Of a stretch of DNA of 20,702 nt, positions 1-9,169 are shown in pieces. The notes under the pieces were generated by a model. That model saw nothing but the letters and a program-made list of their open reading frames with translations. It did no database searches and was not told the origin of the DNA. Every line of letters starts with the position of its first letter. Position 1 is the stretch's first letter. This stretch comes from Herpomyces periplanetae (lineage: Eukaryota; Ascomycota; Laboulbeniomycetes; Herpomycetales; Herpomycetaceae), in the NCBI GenBank assembly GCA_009733715.1, contig WMKJ01000168.1:1-20702 (forward strand), written 5' to 3'. A program made the position numbers and the translations under genes.

Positions 1-1421
1 CGTAAAAGGTTGCTAAACGTTGAAAACTCCCGTCCATTACAACCATGATCCCAACACTGTGGTTTACTACGTAAATTGGTGGAATGACGCATACTCGCCA
101 TAATTGTAGTACCACCTCCACCTGATGAACCTGCGGTAGACGATGATGATGACGATGATGATGATGATGACAATGATCCAGATGTTCCCGGTCCCGTTAT
201 TGATATTCCACTATTATTGATTTCCGTACTTGCTAGATAATTCACTGTTTTTGTCGTATCATTGATACTCATCCCAGTTACTTTGGACATTGGTGAAGGA
301 TAAAAACCTCCCCCTGAAGGTGAAAGTGTTAGCAGTGGAACACCTGACGGATCCGACGAAGAAACTGGATAAAAATTATTGATAGCATCCTGTGCTGAAG
401 CTGCCAGTACCGAAACTGTATTAGAACCCGTACTAGTCAAACTTCCATTAATAGAACCTGACCCCCCACTTCCCACTGACGCTCTACTTCTCCCACGTCC
501 TCGGCCTCGAGCTCGACTTGACGTCAAGTGCAAATTATATTCATTAACCGCCGTTGCGCCATTAAGGTTACACGACCCGTTACTATCAAGAACACCTGTA
601 TTAGACGGTTTGCTCAGCCTTGGGCCCCCTCCCCCAGTTTCACAGCCAAATCCAAGGGTAGAATCCGAGTTACTTCCGCCGCTACTTGTAGTGTTAACTC
701 CACTCCCAGTGGTCGAAGGCGTTAGTGATGAAAACGTAGATGATGGTATAAGCGATGGCGACTTCGATGATGATTCCGTTCCACAAAACAACGGATAATA
801 CGAAGACGATGATGGTGATAAGTAGGAGGAAAAGTGCGAGTATAGCATAGTCGGTAAAACATAATTATCCGAAAAATCAAAATTCGTTGATGGAATACTC
901 CCATTCGTCATACTATGAGGTGATGACCTTTACTCCGAAATAAGAAAACGTTAATACATCTTAGTTTATACAAAATGATCAAAAACTATACACACTTACG
1001 CTGCTGCCAACGTCGGATCAAAACTAGACACCACAAGCGGATCATAATTCGAATTACTCGTACCATGATGAGTTGAAACCAGTGGAACAACTTCGGGATA
1101 TTCAATTACCGGAAGAATCGGATCCAACGGAAGGCTGGCCAAGTTAAGTAAATGAGATGACGATGATCCTGACGATGAAGACGTATTAAAAAGTGTGGTT
1201 GCAAGTGGTGATGTGTTAGTTGAAACGGACACATCATCAGCATAAAAACTATCCCCATGGTTCGAAGTAATCGTTTCGAAGGATAATGAATTAGAGTCGG
1301 TGCATTGTTCCATGCCCACAGGAAGTTTGGTCACTGCTGTAGCAACTTTATCACTCTGAGACTTTGTCGTGTACGCAGGTGCAGTACTAATAGATGTATC
1401 GGTACCCGTTGTAGAATTCAT
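1..1421 (-). CDS. C2H2 zinc-finger transcription factor, 3' end off window
   Basis: Two exons are visible: 1421-1000 and 912-1 (open to the edge). The intron at 999-913 has GTAAGT and CATAG ends, and the phase is kept (GC plus T gives Ala). The start is fixed by an in-frame TAA two codons before the ATG. About 444 residues lie in the window. Most are Ser/Thr/Gly/Asn-rich and probably disordered, with an RGRGRGR-type basic patch and 11 serines in a row (about 139-172). The last residues read CWDHGCNGREF followed by STFSNLLR. This fits the first half of a C2H2 finger (Cys-x4-Cys, Phe, Leu); the two histidines would lie beyond the edge. It is presumably a nuclear DNA-binding regulator, with an unknown target. 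The long plus-strand frame at 379-798 is its antisense shadow. Confidence 0.82.
136..178 (-). repeat. TCA/TCG serine-codon repeat
   Basis: A trinucleotide microsatellite (GAT/GAC units on the plus strand) codes for 11 consecutive serines inside the zinc-finger protein. TCG and TCT interruptions make it imperfect. It is a likely site of length variation between strains. Confidence 0.85.
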
Positions 1422-2088
1422 TCCGAATTAATGGAGTGACACAAACATAAAAACTCCGTCCACAGTATAGAATAACGCACAGATATAAAGTTCTTATAAT
1501 TAAGTTGTAAGGAACGTCCGCTAAAGTATGATACCCACACTCTCATATGCCCATGCACGAAGATATAAGCACACACCTACACTCACACACACTAATGCAC
1601 TCTCACACGCACACTTTCGCAACATGTGAGAGACAATCCGCGATCCAATCGGCCAACTTATTCACTGTCTAAAAAGCTATAAAGGTAATCGAAAATTAAA
1701 AAATATGAATCCTGTCTGTTTTTATTATCAAGATAACGCTGCGAAGGGCTGTATTTATAAATTGGGTGGGCCGCCGTACGAGGAGATTGTAATAGTACAC
1801 TCGCATCATTGCTAATGACAGTATTCTTAGTAGGTTTCCTTCATGACTGAGGGAGCGAGGCAGGTAAATGATAAAAGGAGGGGTAGAGCGGGGGAGGGTG
1901 TAGGGCAACTGGAGGTAAACAGCCTTGACCAGATAAGAGCCCCGACAGGGCAGGGCGAACAGACTCGAAGATCACTTTGACTAGCGGATGATTACCGCAA
2001 TGTCATATTCGGGATATACGATGGTCCAAACTTCATTCATATTCGCCGTTAACTACAACTTACCAGGTTTATGAAACTCTGAATACAC
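1422..2088. other. Intergenic: STR2 3' end and zinc-finger gene promoter
   Basis: No supportable gene. Both flanking genes read leftward, so this holds the 3' UTR of STR2 and the promoter/5' UTR of the zinc-finger gene. A CA-rich stretch at about 1569-1615 reads as GT-rich on the gene strand. A purine-rich/GGGG-rich segment lies at 1840-1915. The only sizeable frame (1696-1908, minus) is low-complexity and has no family resemblance. Confidence 0.7.
1569..1615. repeat. Imperfect CA/GT-rich tract
   Basis: Interrupted CA dinucleotides on the plus strand, which are GT on the sense strand of the zinc-finger gene, about 150-195 nt before its ATG. It resembles tracts before UTP22 and NDUFA13. Confidence 0.7.
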
Positions 2089-3949
2089 TTAATGCATATT
2101 TTCGTCATTGCGAACTCTCAAGCTGGCTAATGCCATTGAAAATACTTCGACTAATTCTTCAACCGGTTCATCGCCGACAGATAACCGTAATAAATAACTG
2201 TCCAGATAATACTCATTTTTCAACCTCTCTAGCTCTTCATAATGCGCCAAAATCAGGTAAGGAGATAGAAGTGTAAAATTAGCGCCTAAGCTGGGTCCTT
2301 TAGCACACTGTACATGGTTGTAGAATTTTATAGCGTCATCTTCTCGATGAAATATCAATGATATCATATTACCGTAGCCACCCAGTCTTTTATTTTGATA
2401 AGCTTCATAGTTTATTCGACTAGGTAATATCTTTGGATAGAGAACCGATTTAATAAAGGGTGATGAGATAAACGTTTTAACTAGAACTTCGGCTTTAGTA
2501 TTCATACGACGAAACCGTTGCTCAAAGTCAGCCGAATTAGCTAACAGCACAGCCATGTCTTCATGCCAAATTCGCGGTGGGCTTAGCCAGACTCCTGCAA
2601 CGCGCTGAAATAGTGTGGATTCGCAGTTCAAAACCGCACTGTAAACGTTAGTTCATCCTAATTATATATATACCTTTTCGTAGTATAACTAGCCCTCGTC
2701 CAAACTCACCAACCTGCCATTACGTTCGAAGCCCCAGAGAATGCCTTAGTTAAGCTTGTCACTAAAATGTCACAGTTGGGCAGCACGTTTGAGTTGACAA
2801 ACATTCCGAACGTATCATCCACAATTAGACATATCTGTCGTTGTCGGCAAAAAATTTTTAATGCAGTTAAATCTGGAGAATTTAACAGAGGATTCGAGCA
2901 AAATTCACAAAACAGCGTGGAAATGCGTCGTTCGCCCGGCTTTGCATCTATCCATGTACCTAATTCAGCTAGCGTAGTTTCTGTCGGAAACAAGATAACC
3001 GAGTTTAATCCGTCATTGTCATCACAACCAAAAATTTTTTCATGTAAACGTATCGTGTCTATATAAGAGAACCCGTATAGAACGTGCCGACCTGGTAATA
3101 CACTACCGACGTTACGAATTGTATGATATATGGCATTCATTCCCGATGGATACAAGTATACGGGCCATTCCCCCGAAGCTCTTTCGGGTAAAAGTGTCCG
3201 GATAAAATTAATTGCATATTCATAATTGGTATCCAGGGCATGTTCAATATTGTCAAGACCAAGCTCATCAACACTCTGAACGTCTAAGCTGGATAACCCT
3301 CCCTTTATTAAATATTCCACTTGCCGTGAATAAATACCCTCTCCCGTATGCTGCCAAAAGAGCTTGGCTTGTTGGTAATGTTCTTTTCCCAACTTGGGAA
3401 AGAGCATACAATATATTATTAATTTATCATGATTCATTTTATTAGTTGAGAAATTTAAGCGTAGAAATATTACATTTTCTTTAATCTCCTCAACCGAATA
3501 AAATTTTGTGAGATACTCAAGACAATTGAGTTGTTGAGAGTGTTCCGCAAACAGCAATACCTCACTCTCACTATGTGCTCCAATTCCTATTTGGGAAGCT
3601 GCGTCCTTGACAATCTCAAATAGTTTCCGATGGAACTGACTCCACACAAATCTATTTGAAGTAAATTAGCCTTTACTCCGACCGTTGGATCCACTTAACC
3701 CCTTTATCCTCACCTTGGATATCCACCTTTCATACTGTTAACTATCCAGGTCACACCTTCTTCATATCCAACATTCGACTCCCATGTGGGTAGTGACACG
3801 CTAACAGCCTATATTTGCCCATGTGTGAGATGTTTCTCGTTTAATTTGCCTTCCTTCTAGATTGGTTTTCAACGTTCGTAAAAACTTACATGTTTATCTT
3901 CAGTCGGTAATTGCTCACCGATAGGTATTTCCTTTTTCAAATAATTCAT
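2089..3949 (-). CDS. STR2: Cystathionine gamma-synthase, fungal Str2 type
   Basis: PLP enzyme that joins an activated homoserine ester with cysteine to make cystathionine, the transsulfuration step toward methionine. Four exons: 3949-3890, 3808-3714, 3651-2710, 2638-2089. Introns are 81, 62 and 71 nt; phases 0, 2 and 2 agree, giving 548 residues. The small exons 1-2 carry the fungal N-terminal block (IPIGEQLP, then [10 protein letters not shown] across the first junction, then GYPRF across the second). Later come [10 protein letters not shown], the cofactor-contacting Asp in LIVDDTFG, and the Schiff-base lysine, about Lys354, in SLTKAFSG. The C-terminal exon is of the Cys/Met-metabolism PLP fold. 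Without the two short exons the frame would seem to begin at a GTG near 3647. Length is somewhat below yeast Str2 (about 640). It is divergent from UTP22, with CACGTG boxes just upstream. Confidence 0.93.
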
Positions 3950-3975
3950 TTTTTTCTCAACAATACCAATATTTC

Positions 3976-4057
3976 CACGTGTTTTTATAAGACTTTGTGC
4001 GCATATTTTAGGGTGTGTGTTTCTGTGTATGTCCGTGAGTGTGTGCACGTGCACGTG
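3976..4057. promoter_or_regulatory. Three CACGTG E-boxes upstream of STR2
   Basis: CACGTG occurs at 3976-3981, 4046-4051 and 4052-4057. The first lies 27 nt before the STR2 ATG; the other two are adjacent. In yeasts the bHLH factor Cbf1 binds TCACGTG-type sites to activate sulfur-assimilation and methionine genes. That a Cbf1-like factor acts here is inference. The paired boxes may partly follow from the surrounding GT/GC alternation. Confidence 0.55.
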
Positions 4058-4158
4058 CGTCTGCATATAAGTCCGTGTGTCTGTGGATGCATGTATATGT
4101 ATACGTACATGCGTACGTGTGTGTGTGTGTGTGTGTGTTTGTTCGCGTACGCGTCCGA
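4012..4158. repeat. GT-rich alternating purine-pyrimidine tract
   Basis: About 145 nt dominated by GT, GC and TA alternation, ending in a clean (GT) run near 4117-4138 and a GCGTACGC-type palindrome after it. Such sequence can adopt Z-DNA and is prone to slippage. It sits between two divergent genes. Confidence 0.85.
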
Positions 4159-4376
4159 ATGTTTGTACATTAATCAGTTAGCCCATTTCTTACGCTTTCA
4201 CTTTTGTTGTGCACTAATCTTCTGGTCTTTGATTACTACTCTATGGCTTACTACTCTCACCACCCTTCAACAATTTTTATATTTACCCCACTTACTGCCC
4301 TTTCATCTTCTTCACACATTAAGCGTTAACTACTCACTATTTTTTACACCACCCAAAATCCCCCACTAAATTTACC

Positions 4377-6344
4377 ATGATCGCTAATATCCACCATCCT
4401 CTTTTCGTTTATGATGGCCTATTCGTTATACCCAAATCTACACTCGACACAAAATCCCCCGCCCTACTTGTTAAATTATTAAAAAGTGCCATCTCACATC
4501 GTCTGACCTCTTTATCTCTACTCCCGGATTCTTGCTTTCAATCTCCTGATGAATCGTCTGATTCAGGTTCCATATCTGATGGTGTCGCAGATTCCGACAC
4601 TGAACAATCCGCTTCATTATTCTTCGCATTTAAAGCTAACCCAGTAACATTGCACCAATCAATTGACCATGGTCCAACGCCACAGCAGTCTGAAGACGCT
4701 GCCAACTTTCGATGTATTTGGGGCGAAAAGGCCCAGTTACGCCGTTTTAAGTCCGGATTAATATGCGAATCGTTACATTGGACTAATTCATCTACCCCCG
4801 TTATCTCACAAATTTTGGTACACTTGATTCGAATACACTTTTGCCCTTCTTTCTCACCCGGCTCCCTCTACCTTCATCTAGATCCTCTTTCACCACTTCT
4901 CCCTAACCCATCTTCATCTCGTACTACTCTACCTATCGTTCTCTTCGAGCCATTTTTCGCTGCCTTCCATTCACTAAAAGAGCACATACTATCTCTGTCG
5001 CTCCCCCTACCTGTAAATGCCATCCTACCAAACGATTCTCAATTCGCATATGCATCACTTCAACTACCCACATCATCTGGTGAGCGCCCTAACCTTCCCG
5101 CTGAGGTTTTAATTGACTTTGTGTCTTCTTCTAAATGGCCTAATCATTTGCCCTCCTTACAATTTACAAAGCTTGCATTTCTCCTAAAAATTAAACAACT
5201 CCTCACAGACCGCTATTCCCACTTGTACCCTTCTTTAAGCCTAAGGCTTGAAAATTCGGATGATTCATTACTTAATCAAGGATATTTAGATGTCCAAAGT
5301 TCCGCTAACTTTGTCTTTCGCATCCGCATTCGCTGTCAACATGAATTAGGACTAATTTTACTGCAACCTTCTTCATCATTATGGGCAGAAAATTATAAGC
5401 GCGAGTATATTCATCGACCGGTACATTACCAAAGTATTCAATCGGCGGTTCAAAAATTCCCTTTGTTATCGGCTACCATTCGTTTACTAAAGTTATGGTT
5501 TGCGTCGCATCTTTTACTCTCGCCACAACATTTCCGCGAAGAAGTAGTAGAAATATTTGCAGCAGCTGTTTTTTTTTTATGCAAAAATACAGAAAATATA
5601 CCGGCAACTGCTACATTAGCGTTCTTTCAGACGCTGTTACTTTTGGCTAAATGGGACTGGCGGAATTCTCCTTGGTTAGTTAACTTTGGTGAATTGGAAG
5701 AGTCTTCCGTAAATACTGTTAAATCCCACACGGATATATTAGAGAGTTGGCGAAAAAATGATACGACATTTCATAATGCAGTGTTGTATGTTGCTTCATC
5801 CGCAATCCCGGATGGTGGAGTCTTTACCAAGCCTTGCCGACCTTCACTTGTACTAGCGTCTCGACTGAGCGCTTTGAGTCGGGCAGCCGTTGAATTTATA
5901 AGTGCTTGGAAACCTCGGATAATTACAAATTTTTCTGATACCCGCGAATTTTCGAGATTACTTATCCCTGATGTTAGCGATTATGATTTTTGTATACATA
6001 TTAATCCATCACCATCACTACCATGTGGTTCACTGAACCACAGCCAACGAGTAAAGCAGCTGTACGAAGAATTGTCGCGGGTGTACAGTAACTGCTTGGT
6101 ATTATTTTATAATCCTTACGAGGGGGTTATTGATACGCTTGAAAATCATGAAACGTTGGATATAATTGCAGGTCTTTGGATTCCTACCACATTGGAACGG
6201 CGCTGGAAAGTAAAATTGGGATTTTCCACGCTACCAGCATCGGACGGTAACAATGCAATTCTAAATAAACCTGCCATATTGCATGAAATTTGTCGTATTG
6301 GAGGTGACTTAATATGCCAATTAAAAACCCAAACCCAAAATTAA
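4377..6344 (+). CDS. UTP22: UTP22/NOL6 (Nrap) small-subunit processome protein, C-terminal half only
   Basis: Utp22/NOL6 is a nucleolar pre-rRNA processing factor of the 90S/SSU processome and UTP-C complex, built from repeated inactive nucleotidyltransferase and PAP/OAS1-like domains (Nrap D1-D6). This 655-residue intronless frame shows the late part. FRCIWGEKAQLRRFKSG at about 111-127 matches the family signature in D3. ATIRLLKLWFASHLL at about 366-380 and LLAKWDWRNSPWL match D4/D5. FYNPYEGV with AGLWIP (about 577-603) matches the terminal D6 block. Family members are about 1,100-1,240 residues, so roughly 450 N-terminal residues (D1, D2 and most of D3) are absent. An in-frame TAA at 4320-4322 blocks simple extension, and STR2 begins on the other strand at 3949. 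It may be a truncated but expressed gene, a split gene or a fragment. Codons look normal, with no internal stop. Confidence 0.88.
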   Translation: MIANIHHPLFVYDGLFVIPKSTLDTKSPALLVKLLKSAISHRLTSLSLLPDSCFQSPDESSDSGSISDGVADSDTEQSASLFFAFKANPVTLHQSIDHGPTPQQSEDAANFRCIWGEKAQLRRFKSGLICESLHWTNSSTPVISQILVHLIRIHFCPSFSPGSLYLHLDPLSPLLPNPSSSRTTLPIVLFEPFFAAFHSLKEHILSLSLPLPVNAILPNDSQFAYASLQLPTSSGERPNLPAEVLIDFVSSSKWPNHLPSLQFTKLAFLLKIKQLLTDRYSHLYPSLSLRLENSDDSLLNQGYLDVQSSANFVFRIRIRCQHELGLILLQPSSSLWAENYKREYIHRPVHYQSIQSAVQKFPLLSATIRLLKLWFASHLLLSPQHFREEVVEIFAAAVFFLCKNTENIPATATLAFFQTLLLLAKWDWRNSPWLVNFGELEESSVNTVKSHTDILESWRKNDTTFHNAVLYVASSAIPDGGVFTKPCRPSLVLASRLSALSRAAVEFISAWKPRIITNFSDTREFSRLLIPDVSDYDFCIHINPSPSLPCGSLNHSQRVKQLYEELSRVYSNCLVLFYNPYEGVIDTLENHETLDIIAGLWIPTTLERRWKVKLGFSTLPASDGNNAILNKPAILHEICRIGGDLICQLKTQTQN

Positions 6345-7196
6345 TATAAAGTTGACTAAACAATCATTCCTGCCATAGCTTTTACTAGTTCTAATTATAA
6401 GTATGGATTACTTGAAATTTGATTTTCGCAAGGCAGTATTTTTGGATAGTACGAAGCGGACTCGGAATTCAGAATCGCCAAGTAACCTCGGCTGAGCTCG
6501 GCTTGATCCGTCCCCGCTTACTTAACCCACATTACGTAATTGTTCATGGAACAGGTCGGGTCGGGTTAATTATAATGAAATTTTTCCGAGGCTTAAGTTT
6601 CGGGTTAACGTAGAATTTAACCCTGATCACTTATCAAATGGCTGAGTAATAAGACAGTGATTACATACATGGTGTATTAACCGATGGGATTTTTGTCGGT
6701 GGACACAGTTCGAGAGATTTTTTGAAATTCCCATTTAACTTGAAGATTTGGTTAACCTTTAATCAGAAGGACATCGACCAAGACGGCGAAATTTTGGCAG
6801 TTCAGTAGTACATGGAAGTTGATATCTGATTTAAAGAACAATATATTCTCTTGGCATAGCTTTTCAAATCCATATTCGTTCTTAATATTTTTCTAGTTGC
6901 TTTTTCTCTACACAACTCACGTTCCCGCACAAACCGAAGGATTTTTTTGAAGAATTCAATACATTTAGTTTATTGCGCCCTTGAGCTTTAGCCCGGATAT
7001 TTCGAACCCTTTTTAAAAGTTTGCCCTTGGCGGATTATCGGAATTTCCCGTGTGTCGGTTTTGTCAAACTATCACTTGTCTTTACAGAGGTATACATTGG
7101 TTCAAGGTTGACTATACAACGGATAGTAAGGCACCTCCAAGAAGTTCTACGCTCACTTGAACGGGTATAAACATTTACAACTGAATACCTCATAAA
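6345..7196. other. Intergenic: UTP22 3' end and SEC14 promoter
   Basis: 852 nt without a supportable gene. The first half (about 6420-6620) has GGCT/CGGCTT and GGTCGGGTCGGG short direct repeats and looks like a decayed repeat rather than plain promoter, but I can assign no family. The second half has T-rich and CT-rich stretches (about 6890-6930) typical of a fungal promoter. Small frames here (such as 6419-6613) show no coding signature. Confidence 0.6.
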
Positions 7197-8733
7197 ATGT
7201 CATCTACGAAAATATCACAAAGCACAACCTTTGATCCGCGTTATGATGATTATGATTATCCGTGCACATATGATGAATCATACAATACACCGAGCGGAGG
7301 TTACGCCGGGTTTACGACACCTCTTCAAAATCAACAAGTAGTTGATTTACGTACGGCTTTAGAGCAAGAGGGATATAAGAAACGTTTGGATACGTTAACA
7401 TTGGTATGCAAATTATATACTTAAAAAGTGGGATGGCGTATTGTCAACACTATGACGCATAATTTACCTAAATCCTTCGCGAGAGTGTAGCTCACGGAAA
7501 TTTATCCCTAGCTTCGCTTCCTTCGAGCACGAAAATTTAAGGTTGACCTTGCAAAGGCCATGTAAGTATAATTTCTTCTTTTATTTAACGCTATTTGAAC
7601 ATTTTGAGTGGGAACGGGTTTGTACAAATACCTTTAAACTCTGGGCGGGCAATTTGAAATTTTCAGGTCACACCATACGTATTGTGCCGGAGGATTATTT
7701 AATCCTAGCTTAGGGTTACCTTGGCGTGGCGATGGAGTAAATTTTTGTTATATTTTGACGTGTATACAATTTTGTGTTCACGTATAAGTGCACATGTTGG
7801 TTAATGCAATAACACGTTGACACGCTTTAGGTTCATACAATGTGAAAAATGGCGTAGTGAATTTGGAGGAGCCGGAGGTGTGGACAATTTGTTGCGAACG
7901 TTTGACTACACAGAAAAGTCAGCGGTATTCAAGTATTATCCTCAATATTATCATAAAACGGATAAAGTAAGAAGATTAGAGTTATCTTAGATGATTGATA
8001 GCATGGGGTAAGGAATTGGAGTGATTAAGTATATACTAATGTACACTGCAATGATCACGTTTACATATAGGATGGTCGACCGGTTTATATTGAAGAATTG
8101 GGTAAAATCGATTTAAAGGCTTTATATAATATTACGACGAGTGATCGAATGTTACAGAATCTGGTAGTTGAATATGAAAAAGTAGCAGATCCTCGATTAC
8201 CAGCATGTTCTCGTAAAGCAGGACATTTATTGGAAACATGTTGTACTATTATGGATGTTAAAGGTGTTGGACTATCGAGTGTTTCATCTGTATACTCATA
8301 TCTTAAACATGCGTCGGAAATATCACAAAATTATTATCCCGAGCGTTTAGGAAAATTGTACATTATTAACGCACCCTGGGGATTTTCGGCGGTGTTTAAC
8401 GTCATTAAAGCATTTTTGGATCCGGTAACTGTTGAAAAGATTCACGTTCTTGGATCAGACTATACATCCACACTTTTATCTCAAATACCCAAGGAAAACT
8501 TGCCTAGCAAATTTGGTGGATCGTGTAAATGTCCGTCACCTGGGTGTGAATTAAGTGACTTAGGTCCTTGGAAAGAAGCTAAATGGTTAGGAAGTACATC
8601 AACCAAACCTCCTGTTCAGTCTACAATTTCGTCTCCTAATGCAACCTCTGTTAAATCTGTCGATGACAGTGCCGTTGTTGATGGCAAACTTGCCGATTCC
8701 GTCGCTGCTCATCCTAGCGTCCCTACCGTATAA
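7197..8733 (+). CDS. SEC14: Sec14 phosphatidylinositol/phosphatidylcholine transfer protein
   Basis: Cytosolic/Golgi lipid-exchange protein that couples PtdIns and PtdCho levels to Golgi secretion. Four exons: 7197-7403, 7512-7561, 7831-7966, 8071-8733. Introns are 108, 269 and 104 nt; phases agree, giving 351 residues. The CRAL-TRIO N-lobe motif [13 protein letters not shown] spans the first junction; HKTDK joins [15 protein letters not shown] across the third. Near-invariant PtdIns-binding residues are visible: Glu in YYPERLGK (about Glu222), Thr and Lys in DPVTVEK (about Thr251 and Lys254), then ENLPSKFGG. Yeast Sec14 has 304 residues. Here the extra length is a Ser/Thr/Ala-rich C-terminal tail after about 304, of unknown role, plus a Tyr/Asp-rich N-terminus. 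The family assignment is not in doubt. Confidence 0.96.
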
Positions 8734-9169
8734 TCTCGTGACAGACGAAAAATTCTTTGCAGTGGTGCTGTTGGTGACTGGCATGGTTGGATTTGGTGGC
8801 TACAGAGAGGAAATGAACATATTAACTGGCGTTGACGTACATTTATGGATGTTCGTAGGTTGACGTGTATATGTTTAAGAGGAGATAATTGGTGGATGGG
8901 GCGTGTTGTGATATCATAATGGTTAAATTTAATTCATTTCATGATTCTTCGTCCACTTGGTTTCTTACTATGGAATGAATGGTACTTTATATCTTTTGTA
9001 AAGGTATCATCAAGGTTTGCGCCCCCATACAACGTATCTGGATTAATGAGCGGTTAGCGTTCATGATTATTTAAGAATTGGATTAACTGGATATCAGAAT
9101 TTGGACTAATACGGTTTTGATTTTTAGAGAAAAACATCCCCCCGGGGAGCAAGGGGGGGTATGATTGAC
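8734..9169. other. Convergent intergenic region, SEC14 and methyltransferase 3' ends
   Basis: 436 nt between two converging genes. No gene is seen. The only distinct element is the C6/G7 inverted repeat at 9138-9159. There is no perfect AATAAA near either stop. Confidence 0.7.
9138..9159 (-). terminator. C6/G7 hairpin just after the methyltransferase stop
   Basis: On the plus strand six C are followed by GGGGAGCAA and seven G. They can pair as a 6-bp GC stem with a 9-nt loop. On the methyltransferase strand the stem lies about 10 nt after the stop codon and is followed by ATG and five T. The shape recalls an intrinsic terminator, but nuclear genes do not normally use these, so a 3' UTR structure is as likely. 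Confidence 0.35.

Larger units (their letters stand above)
3950..4376. promoter_or_regulatory. Divergent STR2/UTP22 intergenic region
   Basis: Shared 427-nt upstream region. It holds three CACGTG boxes on the STR2 side, a long GT-rich alternating tract in the middle, and a pyrimidine-rich run (about 4255-4376) leading to the UTP22 ATG, a common arrangement before fungal start codons. The long plus-strand frame here (3911-4369) is mostly translated GT repeat and is not a gene. Confidence 0.7.

Noticed and set aside
379-798. 139-residue plus-strand frame
   Set aside because: Antisense of the Ser/Gly-rich exon of the zinc-finger gene; the Pro/Leu bias follows from that composition.
2040-2088. 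Possible extra 3' exon of STR2 (GGTAAGT seen after the stop)
   Set aside because: The donor-like site follows the natural stop, and the protein already has the full C-terminal domain.
2767-3445. Plus-strand frames over STR2
   Set aside because: Antisense shadows of the well-supported PLP enzyme exon 3.
3911-4369. 152-residue plus-strand frame upstream of UTP22
   Set aside because: Mostly the translation of the GT tract (Cys/Val runs), antisense to STR2 exon 1 at its start; no UTP22 N-terminal resemblance.
6419-6613. 64-residue frame in the SEC14 upstream region
   Set aside because: No motif, odd composition, lies in repeat-like DNA.
8599-8863. Two small frames over the SEC14 3' end
   Set aside because: Overlap the SEC14 tail on both strands; no independent support.
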